From Chara braunii (lineage: Eukaryota > Streptophyta > Charophyceae > Charales > Characeae): 64,000 nt of DNA. Within the stretch, counting starts at the first letter, position 1; every line of letters starts with the position of its first letter. Positions 11,840 to 21,361 of the stretch are shown here, in pieces. The position numbers were made by a program, and so were the translations under genes. The notes beneath the pieces are model-generated. The model worked only from the letters and a program-made list of their open reading frames with translations, was not told where the DNA came from and searched no databases. The DNA is taken from contig BFEA01000163.1 of the NCBI GenBank assembly GCA_003427395.1, forward strand, positions 780,636-844,635, read 5' to 3'.

Positions 11840-12601
11840 CACACACACACGCACACATGCCAGCGCCCCGCCTGCCGCGGCATCGCCGCGGCGCGCCTGT
11901 GACTTGTTACTTCAAATTTTAAAAAAAGCAGAAAAGAAGGGGATCACTCTGAATTTCGGCCTGGGCCCCGGTCAGTTCTACAATGATATCCCAAGGCCGC
12001 CGCTCTTTTTCCCAAAAAACAAAAATGAAATACAAAAAATTAACAGATGTCCCGCAGGACAGCTTGGCCTTTCTTTGCCCACTTCTCTCTGGAGGTTTAT
12101 CTTTATCTGCGCAGTATGTAAAAAAGGAGGTGTATCTCCACTGTGCACACGGGGCCAGGTCCCATTCACACGGATTAAGAAACTTTGGCCGGAGATAAGC
12201 AAAGATCAACGATCTATACCTCTTGAGCAATTCAAGTGGGACTTGGGCCCCGGGGCTAAGTTCCACCAGCGGGGTTTTAGACCTGGTTCCTGCCATCCGA
12301 TCTGAGCATCTCACGGCCAAAACTGCAGAAAAGATAAAATATTTGACGACGTATCTCTCTACGTTCTAGGGGAAGGTTCACTCTCATTTTGCACTGACCG
12401 GGGTTCCTGCCATCCTATCTGAGCATCTCACGGCCGCAATGTAACCACGTGGACAAATATTCGAAAGAAAGACCAAACCCCAGCGAGCAGGACCAAGTCC
12501 CCGGTTATTTGGCCCGCCCGGGCCCAAGTCCCACTTACGCTGATCCTTGATTTCTGGTCGTTGATCTTCCAAATCTGCGGTCAGATATCGATCATTCGGG
12601 T

Positions 12602-12722
12602 CAGTGGGACTTGGCCCCGGGTAACTCAACGTTATTTCATTTCAATTAGTTGATTCGCTCGAGGATTCGAACTCCTGTGGGACTTGGCCCCAGGTAATTC
12701 TACGTTATTTCATTTAGTTCAT
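12602..12722 (-). mobile_element. SINE fragments (two nested or tandem 3' parts)
   Basis: GTGGGACTTGGCCCC followed by GGTAAYTC(A/T)ACGTTATTTCATT begins at 12604 and again at 12679. The first copy carries a perfect tRNA B box on the minus strand at 12663-12673 (AGTTCGAATCC) but lacks the A-box part, since the second copy interrupts it. A further tail copy lies at 12903-12960, and an opposite-strand copy probably ends at about 12520-12535. Confidence 0.6.
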
Positions 12723-13137
12723 TTAGAAATCGATCATTCGGGTAAGTGGTCCCACTAGCGAAGGGGATAGGATAGAAATCCTGAATCTGGCTATGTTTTA
12801 TGCAGAGATACAGAAAAGCATGTCTATCTCCATTTCCTGCTCTTGTCCTCAAACACGTCCAGATTCAGGCATTCAATCCGATGCTCTTCGCTAATGGGAC
12901 CACGGCCGGGTAAGTGGGACTTGGCCCCGGGTAATTCAACGTTATTTCTATTTATGAAAGGGCGACGGCGTTGAGGTATCATCATCCAACTTACCCGCCC
13001 CGAGCGCCGTGTCCCACTGGTCAAGGTTTAGTTCTGCTTTCGAGTATACATGGGGCTCCCTGCTATCCTATCTGAAAATCTCACGGCCACAGTGTGACCA
13101 CGTTGAATAATACAGGCAACATAAACTAAACCCCCGC

Positions 13138-13270
13138 TTGTGGGACAAGGCCCCGGCTAATTCAAAGTTATTTCATTCAGTGGATTCCTTCGAGGATCCG
13201 AACTCTTGTCATTATATCAGCAGTTCAAGGGTGTGTAGCACTCCGCCACATAGGCTGGATCACGTCGAAG
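13138..13270 (-). mobile_element. tRNA-derived SINE
   Basis: On the minus strand, an A-box-like TGGCGGAGTGC lies at 13248-13238. A B box AGTTCGGATCC follows at 13204-13194, with 33 bp between them, the internal pol III promoter layout of a tRNA head. The body then runs into the same GGGGCC..GTCCCAC end seen at 12602, 12679 and 12903. I infer a SINE rather than a tRNA gene: no acceptor stem closes around it, and its tail recurs in several copies nearby. Confidence 0.6.
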
Positions 13271-13387
13271 TTTACGAGATGAGAAACTGCCAGAATCCCG
13301 CCGGTCATAGCGTGTTCTGGACGGGAACGCACTTGGCTATCGTTCCTCGAGGTAGCTTTACGCATGAAAGCAGTGTACATAGGCAGT

Positions 13388-13518
13388 CTGCAACTCAGAA
13401 ATACAAAAGCAAGGGAACGAAATTGAAAGGAAAAACTGGAAATCTGTAGGCCGTACAAACCTCAAAAGCAAGGGAACTAAATTGAAAAAAGAAGAAGAAA
13501 AAATTAAAAAATCTGCAG

Positions 13519-13550
<32 letters not shown>
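13388..13550 (+). repeat. A-rich tandem duplication ending in a poly(A) run
   Basis: CAAAAGCAAGGGAAC(G/T)AAATTG occurs twice about 65 bp apart, each followed by AAATCTG(T/C)AGGC. A run of about 31 A follows at 13520-13550. This could be the tail of a plus-strand retroposon. A second small duplication (GCTGAAATCATACATG) lies at 13660-13740. Confidence 0.65.
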
Positions 13551-13552
<2 letters not shown>

Positions 13553-13945
13553 GAAATATATGAAATGAAAAGTTTGATGGTGTGCCGTTAAAACATATGC
13601 ATTCACACGCTGACAAAAATAGACATGAAACGTCGTTCACACGACCTCCAACAATTGTAACTGAAATCATACATGGAAAATGTAATGTATATGAGAAGTC
13701 GTGAAGAACCAGTCGCTGAAATCATACATGAAAAACGTAACATAATACAATGTGTCCTACTACTACGCCGCTAGTGCCACACTGCCACATGCTGAATAAT
13801 GGAAAAAAACAGTAATCTACGAGTCGTGTCGACGGTGGCGAGAATCTCTACTAAGACCAACGCTGTAATACTGTACAGAAGCCCTACTCATACCAGAATA
13901 AGACACACAAAAAAGAAGAAAACAACAACAACTACAGCACGCACA

Positions 13946-16408
13946 CTACAAGTGACCACCTGACAGGCTGACAATACAAGACGACCAAAAACCCTGGATG
14001 GCAGAATGTGACGAAGTCGCGTGCAGGTGCGGGAAAACGAAGTCACCGACCCCTCTCTTCCCCTTCCCGCTCTGCCTGCTCATGCCCCGTCGACGGCTGG
14101 ATGTTTGTCTCCTCTTCCCTCGTGTGGGTGGAGACGTATGTGCAACACGTTTCAAAGCGCGCGTCGGTGGGGGGGTTAGGGGCTCATCCTCGTCGTCGTC
14201 GTCGTTACCGTTGTTCCCGCTCTCACTCTCCTCCTCCTCACCCTCCTCCTCACCCTCATAGTCCTCATCATTCTCCCGTGCTGCCGGTGTCGTCTCAGGA
14301 TCATCCTCCTCGATGGTGACAAGGTCGCCTCCCTTCCTCAACACAACAACGCTCGCACTAGCCTGTGCGACCGTCTGCTGACGGCAGGATCCACGAGGCA
14401 TCCCCAACCCCTCCGCCCCCGAAGACTCTCCAAGTGCAACGCCTCCCTTTGCAGGCACGGGGCGTGGACGCTGGGTGGAGTCTGGTCATGCACATCACGC
14501 GTCCCAGCTCTCAAAGCATCACCCAAGGTCTCTGTAGACACTCCTCTGCCACGACCTCGCTGTGGCTCATAACCTGAAGTTGAAACCTCCCTCGCTCCAG
14601 TCCTCCTGACGCCCCGGGCTCCCAAACCCGGCTGAAGGCGTGCCGTGAGCTCAGTGACACGATGGGTGGAATTCAAATCTATGTTCGTCCTCCCAAATAG
14701 CGTCGTGTCGCACACATCCCATTGAACCGTTGTCGTGCCACGAATCCTCAATCGCCCGGGCGTGTGAGGGGATCGAGAGCCTGGGCCTGTCGGCAACGAC
14801 ACCGGATCACCCACACGTGGTCTAGGAGGAGGGGGTGGCATGTCTCCCGCACCTGGCGCTCTCTCCTGCACGCCCCCATCAGCCCCAGGAACATCTGCCC
14901 TGTTGCGTCCTCCGGTGGAGGTAGACCCGGACCACACTTGCGATGTAGGGGCCCATGGAATGGAAGGGATCGTCTGCCACGGTGGATGGTTTAGTTTCTG
15001 GTCAAATATCCGTCGGTTCAATCGAGTAACATCGAGCACAGCGGCTGCCGCCAACTCCTTTGCATCCAATGGACGATGAACCTCCTGCGTAGCCGGTCGT
15101 CTAGGACGTGGACGCACAACCAACGGCTCGGACCCCAAGTCCATGATAACAACACATGGCACATCATGCACTGCCACCTCAGTCGGCTTCGACCGTCGGG
15201 CCTCGGCCAACTTCATGCCCGAGAACGGGAGAACCTGACCCATCGCTGTGTCATGAACTACGGCCCGTGAGTCACCCGCCCCCCCGTCTCGCCCCTGTCC
15301 AGCCTCCACAGCCTCGTCCACCGTCTGTGGCCTGCTAACCACAGCCTCAGCCACTGTCTGTGGCCCACCCTCCACAACCTCATCTACCGCCTCTGCTGCC
15401 ACCGCCTCTGTAACGTCTGTCCGGACCGCCCCCGCCACCACCCCACCCTGCCGACCATCTCTCCCTGTCTCTCGACGCCTGCGCTCCTCCAAGGCTCGTG
15501 CGAATGCCTGAGCACGTGGGTCGTTGGATGCCATAAGTCGAGCCCTCTCTCGGTCTATGATGTCGCGTGCCGCATCTGGAGACTCAGCCGCCGTCCTCTC
15601 TCGAGGCACGTGAACCCGTCTCGCCTGCTGCCTTGTCCATCGAAGGCGCTCGACCAGCCGATGCCGCCCCGCCGCAACTAGGGGGAGCGCCCATCGACAG
15701 GTTAACGTCGAAGTAGGTCCCCATCTCCGAATCCACATACCCTGTGGGAGGAGACATCCCCAGCCCCCTCGCCACACCAGGGGTAAAACCGCCCACCACT
15801 GGATCGACCTCCTCGGTGATAAACTGCTGCACGAGACGCTCCTCGACGTCCACACCATCCACCTCCTCTCCCACCACAGCAACTCCAACTCGCACCTCCT
15901 CCTCCCCCATCGCCACTACTCGTGCCTCCTCCTCCTCTACTGCTACCTCCGCCTCCACCGCTAGCGCTGCTGTCACCTCCACCTCCGCTACGGTTGCCCC
16001 CCCCATGTTCGTCGGAGTGGCACGGTGTCCAACCTCCTCCTGCAAAAACCCCCGGGAAGGTGATCGTAACCTCAGCCCGCGAATCGCCGTAGATCTGTGC
16101 AGAAGACCGTGTTGAGGCAAGGAGTATGCCAACTCCTGCATCTCCACCTCTGTAGCAGGCGGCTGAAATGGCGAAACGGGCGATGGTGATACAGAACCCG
16201 GAGCTGGAAGTGGCGCAGGACTCGGAGCAAGAGGTGGCGTAGGACTCGGAGTAGTACGTGGCGAAGGATATGGAGCAGGAGCTGGCGGAGAACTCGAAGG
16301 AGGAGGTGGTGCCGGACTTTGAGCAGGAGGTGGCGGAGGACTCGAAGTAGGAGGTGGTGCCGAACTTGGAGCAGGAGGTGGGGGAATGGACGACTGAGGC
16401 CTCGTCAC
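13946..16408 (-). pseudogene. Long low-complexity protein gene, broken into three frames
   Basis: Reading leftward, three overlapping open frames form one plausible protein of about 800 residues. The first (16408-15584) starts with a Pro/Ser/Ala tract containing PPPPAPSSAPPPTSSPP-type repeats, then a Val/Glu-rich region. The second (15888-14338) contributes from about residue 100 a charged helical part (ARDIIDRERARLMASNDPRA; ARALEERRRRETGRD), then DVTRLNRRIFDQKLNHPPW and MPPPPPRPRVGDPVSLP. The third (14458-13946) has an acidic block (EEGEEEESESGNNGNDDDD) and basic NLS-like patches (RGKRRQTSSRRRG). One-base shifts near 15600 and 14400 are implied, since the frames abut in register. They could be real mutations, small introns or assembly errors. 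I recognise no domain. An internally disordered, possibly nuclear protein is an inference, and a transposon-linked ORF is the alternative. Confidence 0.5.
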
Positions 16409-16964
16409 GGTAGGAGTCGTGATCCCCGCCTATGCACGGCTACTGCGTGAGTGAGATCCCCCCACTCTCTCATCCCGCACATCAAAATTTGCTATGAGAG
16501 GTTTTGAGTGTGAGCATGTCCATTGGGAACCCAAAAGATGGTGACCGATCCCTGAGTAAGACGGCCCATGGCTGTTTTGGGCACCCCACATGTTCCATGG
16601 ATCCCCGTCCCACTTTGGCCTTTTCAAAAGTTCAAGTTTAAATAATCGCTAATGCCATTAAAATTCATATTGGGGCTCGTATCGCCTGAGACTGAGTTAG
16701 GGGCCAACAACAGGCCCGCGCCTCCAGCTGTATGCTGGTTGGTCGATGGGTATACAAGGAGGAAAAAGGGAAGGGGTTGTGCCCGGGTGGAGCAGCTAGA
16801 GGGAGCTCAGCAAAGACTGTAGTGATATTGGCGTGCCAGCTATTGTCGGGTTCGACATAGGGGGGCGGTAGATTAATCGAACCGTCTAGCAGCACTTTCT
16901 CTCCGATGCCTCTCCTTCGAAGTAGTTGGGACTACTAGTCGGAGCGACTACTAGTCGGGGCTAA
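16409..16964. other. No recognisable gene; small duplication upstream of U6
   Basis: No coding signal is seen. Just before the U6-like sequence, GACTACTAGTCGG occurs twice (about 16930-16957). I find no plant upstream sequence element (RTCCCACATCG) and no TATA box at the expected spacing before 16965. Confidence 0.5.
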
Positions 16965-17055
16965 GTCCTTCGGGACATCCGTTAAAATTTGGAATGATAT
17001 AGAGAAGAGTAGCATGGCCCCTGCGCAAAGATGGTATGTGTAAGCCGGGGAAAAC
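16965..17055 (+). ncRNA. U6 snRNA-like sequence, probably a pseudogene
   Basis: The 5' stem-loop GTCCTTCGGGACATCCG, then GAGAAGAGTAGCATGGCC and CCCTGCGCAAAGATG, are in the order and spacing of U6 snRNA. Deviations suggest decay. The invariant ACAGAGA box reads ATAGAGA, the GATGACACGCA segment reads GATGGTATGTG, and the 3' end after it is unrecognisable with no terminating T run. The AGC of the catalytic triad region is kept. With no USE or TATA box upstream, I read it as a retro-copied or decayed U6 gene. Confidence 0.75.
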
Positions 17056-19400
17056 ACATGAGCGCTTTGACTTTCCCTACTCTATTTTCGACTTGGTGGC
17101 TGGACGCTGCGAAATTTGTTGCGGTCTGGAGGCTGTTTTAGCAGAGGAGCAGGGAAGAGATAGAGATTTGAAACTGGGACAGGGTAGGAGTCTGGACGTG
17201 CTTTCGCGCCAGATATAGCCAAAACCAGAGATGGAGGGAACTTGATGGAGGCCCGCAACGACGCTAACACTCGAATCGTCGTCCTGACTTGAGCCGTAGG
17301 GACGAAAGACTAGCTGGCCGTTTAGTAGCGGGTTCCCTTCATAATTTCGCAGGAGTTGGGGCTGCCGAGGTGGCAGGCGTCGAGAATCAGTCGCACTTAC
17401 TGATTCGGCCACACTCCCTAGCGGGAATCACCTTCATGACTTCCGGCCTGCCGACAGTAGCGACCGATATCTGTTTGGAAGCCGAAGTTAGTGCACAGAC
17501 GCGCTCTGACTGAGATGGGGAAGAGAGGAGTGCAGAGGCGACAGGGCATCGAAGAGGGCGGACGAACCTGGGCAGCAAGGTGTGCAGGGTGCATGCAGGG
17601 AGAGGGTGAACTATGGTGAGAACGAGAAGAAGCGCTCGAATTCGCTTCATTCTTAACCGAATCGAGTCAGGAAAGATGCAAAATCGGGGTTCTTAGGTGA
17701 GGTGAATCCGATAATAAGGTCAGATTAGTACGAAGGTTAGTAAGGGTAGAGTTCACTAAGAAGTGGTGCGCGAGGAGACGTTGAGAAGGAGGAACATGGG
17801 AATGGAGAGGGTCGTTCCCGCTCATTTTCAGGGCAAAGCCCGCGATCCATGGAAGTGAGTCGGGGTTTTCGGGGCGGGCAACCCCAAATTTGTAGACAGA
17901 TCAGTCAAAGAACAAGTTAGTTAGCAGTTACTGAAAGAGAGAGCTGCGCGGAGATGGTGTTGGCGGGTACAAAGCAAGAGCTGTGGGGCAGCGGAGCGCA
18001 AGGCATCGAGGCAGCAACGTATAGTTCCTCGTTCTAGTAGAAGATTCATTCGATTTTGGTTAGCCTATCGATGGAAGAGGTGTGAAGGCAGCAACGAGGT
18101 AGGAGATATATCTGTTGGCTAGTGCGAGGCTTGTCCTAAGGGAGGCACCCGGCTGCGATCTAGCGATAGATTCAATCGAGGTTTGCTCATTTTATTAATG
18201 GAGTAGCGCGAAGCCAGACTGCGAGGCTGGAGATTTACTGCTGGTCAGTGCGCTGACCACTCAGTCGATAAAAGCAGCAAGGGGGCAACCCCCGGGGCCG
18301 GGAGATTGGCCGTCAATTGGAGCAGTGGAAGGCCAGTAGCGGAGTTTGGATGTCCACCTGGTTAGCCTATCCGGTCCATGGCAGTAAGATAAGGTCGGCC
18401 GTGAGCTTGGAAGCTTACTTAATGCCCATTTCGCTGCCCATCCATCCTGGAGGAGTGACTTGTAGGGCTTTTGGTACTTGCCTGCTGGTCGGGGTGCCGT
18501 CTTCCCATCAGATGAAGCAGAGGGGGGGGCAGAGTTCACTGCAGCCGCGAATTGCTGCAACACCCGTTCAAATCGGAGGCATTATTGCGGAGCCTGCAGA
18601 GTTCGTCAAGCTGCTGTCGGTCGTCAAGTCATTGTTTAGTGAGCAACTTCTTATTGAGTTGTTGCTGGTATGGTCGTGCGAACAGTTATCTGCTGCATAC
18701 TGCTGCATTTCATTGTACATATTATGCCTTGGCTACGCACATGTAATGCCTTCAGGGAGGCGTGCTCTGTTTGAAAAACACCCTTATTGTGTTGCGTAGC
18801 TACAGTTAGTTGGAGGGTGTAGGTTGCAAGTGGGGGGGGGGGGTCAAGTTGTGAAAAGGGGTTATTGTTGGCTGGCAAGGTCGTCAGCGGGTCAATGTTT
18901 GACTATTGGGTTTTAGTCTGACCAAGTTGCTGCAGTTTTTGGTCATCATTGCGGGGCCCTCAGGCGTATCAAGGCAACAAGGCCCTCTCCTGGGAGTTGA
19001 GCTTGTCCCCCTCCTGTATCTCGAGAGTCTGAAACCCTTACTTCTGCCCTTCTTAATATAAGTCTAGTCTTGGTTACGAGAGGAAGGCGGCAGGCGGGAT
19101 TGCAACCAATAAGACCGCAGCAAGATTCTGTGGGGAGTCAGCCCACCGGTTGCGGGAGCTCTGCCGGAACTCAGGAGGAGTTATGGAGGCAGAGAACTGA
19201 GAGGTAATAATTTGCTCTCCCTCTATAAACCCAGTTATAACCCCTACCTGTACGTCTTGCTATGGTTGACTGAGTATATTGCCTGCATCCCTACTTTGAC
19301 TTTCAATTTGACTTTCATGATAAGCCAGACCAATGTCAGTTTCAGTTTTGTTGTCTGACTGAAAGCAGATTGTGAACAGGGATTGCATATCGGGGAAAGG
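17056..19400. other. No convincing gene over about 2.3 kb
   Basis: Open frames here are short and overlap on both strands; the longest (18317-18799 plus) has no domain and no codon signal I can see. There is a diffuse duplication between about 18030-18140 and 18165-18260 (AAGATTCATTCGATTTTGG versus TAGATTCAATCGAGG, both followed by a GGCTAGTGCG/GGTCAGTGCG end). A run of 11 G is at 18832-18842. Confidence 0.45.
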
Positions 19401-19447
19401 TGGGAGGAAGGTTGTATTGCTTGTGTCTGACTGGGTCAACCAAAAGG

Positions 19448-20171
19448 CTGGGAGAGTCTCCATAAGATTGGAGGGCTCAGTGCTATGTTTACCTTTCGAT
19501 TGCCTGAAGGACCAGACAGGTTCCTATAAGATTAGGTGGTCTGGTTGCTTTGACTTGTGAGGGCTGCATGTGTTTGACTTTCAGGGACCAAGCATTTTTC
19601 TATAAGATTGGATGACTTGGTTGTCTGGCTTCTTTGAGTTTCTTATGTTTTATTGATTATGAAGGAGAGTTGAGCATGTTCCATAAGATTGGATGACCCT
19701 GACTCCATCTTGTTTTATTTTTTAGGGAGAAGTACAAGGAAAGGAATGGACAGGTTCCCATAAGATTGGGTGGTCTGGTCTTAAGTCGCGCACATGCTGG
19801 AATCAAAACGTTCAAATTGTTTATATTCTATACTACTTTATTTATGAACAGGCTAGTCAGACTTTTTTCCATAAGATTGGATGGTCTGACTATAGTTTAT
19901 CACCAACTTAAGAGAGTATCAATTAAGAATAAAAATTGTGGAAAGAAGAGAAAGGATGAATCTTGAACTAAGATGACCGGTTCAGTCATATGTTGCCTTA
20001 AAAGACAAAGTGCAGACAGTTATATATAACTTGGATACTTAAATGGTTCAGGGCGACTAGGCTGGCTAACCTAATCATGGGCCCAAAGAATAAAAAAGTT
20101 GTAGTGCTCTGTGTTTGTGTATATTCTATGGCTGAGCTAGACAGGTTCTCATAAGATCGGGTGATCTAGCT
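19448..20171 (+). repeat. Array of seven covarying hairpins around an ATAAGAT core
   Basis: Seven degenerate copies of TTCC(C/T)ATAAGATTGG(A/G)TG occur near 19458, 19521, 19597, 19679, 19755, 19868 and 20146. Each folds into an inner stem (CTCCA/TGGAG, CCTA/TAGG, TCTA/TGGA, TCCA/TGGA, CCCA/TGGG, TCCA/TGGA, CTC/GGG) closing a TAAGAT loop. An outer stem differs from copy to copy yet stays paired: ACCAGAC/GTCTGGT (19511-17 with 19539-45), ACCAAG/CTTGGT (19587-92 with 19616-21), TAGTCAGAC/GTCTGACTA (19854-62 with 19884-92), AGCTAGA/TCTAGCT (20135-41 with 20165-71). The outer stems at 19448, 19667 and 19748 are weaker. Function is unknown. Confidence 0.8.
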
Positions 20172-20454
20172 TTATATCTTATGTAAGTTAGGTATAAAGG
20201 GATAAATCATTGAAATATCATGAATTATTGTTTGATAAGGTTGGTTTTGGGGTTGGTGAGAGTATTTACCTTTGTGGTTTGGCTTGCATGTGGCTGAGTG
20301 AGATCACTACTTAGTCTGAGTTTCAGTTTGACAGGCAGTTGTTTTATATGCTCACCACGTGCTAGAGTCATAGGAGTTCGTTGCAATTCCTGTATTTTCT
20401 GAGCTAAGTTTATTTTACTTAAGTCAATTTCTACATTTTCTGGGATTTTTTATT

Positions 20455-21050
20455 ATACTGGTCTTGTATAAATCTTGGTAAGCCACTTTCTCTACGAGAA
20501 GCGCTGCCGAAATTTCTACAAAACTAAGGAGTCAATCAAATTTTGGTTTTCAAAAGTTCAGTTTGTCTAAATTATATACATGACTTAGTAAAAATCTGGG
20601 AAGTCTCATTTTCTAAAGGGAGTGTTGCCCAATTTTTTGTTAATTCAAGGAGTTAGACAAAATTGGACTTTGGGAAGTCAAAGTTACTTTTTAGATTTTG
20701 AACTTAGCATTGTATAAATATCGGAACAACACTTTCGCTACGGGAAGCGTTGCCGAAATTTCTACAAATCTAAGGGGTTAGTTGAACTTCGTCTTAAAAG
20801 AAACTCAAGTCTAGGTTCTGAGTTCTATCTGACCTAGTAAAAAATTGAAAAGGCATATTTTCTAAAGGGAGTGCTGCCAAAATTTTTACTAATTCAGGGA
20901 GCTAGACAAAATTTGACTTACCAGGATTAAAATATTATTTTTGTTCTCATATCTTAGCTTAGTATAAATTCTGAGAAGGCATTTTTCCTACGGGAAGCGC
21001 TGCTGAAATTTCCTTAGTTTAAAGGAGTTAGACTATATTTTGTCAGGTGG
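20455..21050 (+). repeat. 122-bp tandem repeat, five alternating units
   Basis: Five units start near 20461, 20582, 20702, 20828 and 20954. Units 1, 3 and 5 contain CTACGRGAAGCGYTGC.GAAATTTC. Units 2 and 4 contain TTTTCTAAAGGGAGTG.TGCC. The alternation gives a 244-bp higher-order period. Unit edges share a GGAGTTAGAC/ATTTTG-like end. Confidence 0.8.
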
Positions 21051-21361
21051 CAGTTATGGCAATCCACCCTAAATAAGGGAGATGCTACCATAGGTCTGCC
21101 TTGCGTTCGGCACTAGCTTAGAGGCAGGCCTAGGCTTAGCTAGTAAAAGGGTCTTGGGTGAGAATGTGTTATGGAGCTATACTCTTCATACACTTATGAA
21201 TTTAGCTTGAGGATTGGTCTGTCTTGTGTTACAGGTCTTATTGATCGATTGATTCAGGATTTGGGCTAGATTCGGCTTGATCCTACAAAGATCATCTTCT
21301 GTTATCACTGATAACAGGTCGGTTGCCGATTCGTCGGTCGACGATTTAATTCCAATTCATC

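Noticed and set aside
11542-12305. ORFs across the N gap (for example 11631-12305 plus)
   Set aside because: They rely on N translated as X and on CA repeat sequence.
13138-13270. A functional tRNA gene
   Set aside because: A and B boxes are present, but no acceptor or anticodon stems close, and the sequence continues into a repeated tail.
18317-18799. 160-codon ORF as a gene
   Set aside because: No domain and an overlapping open frame on the opposite strand; the surroundings show no gene structure.
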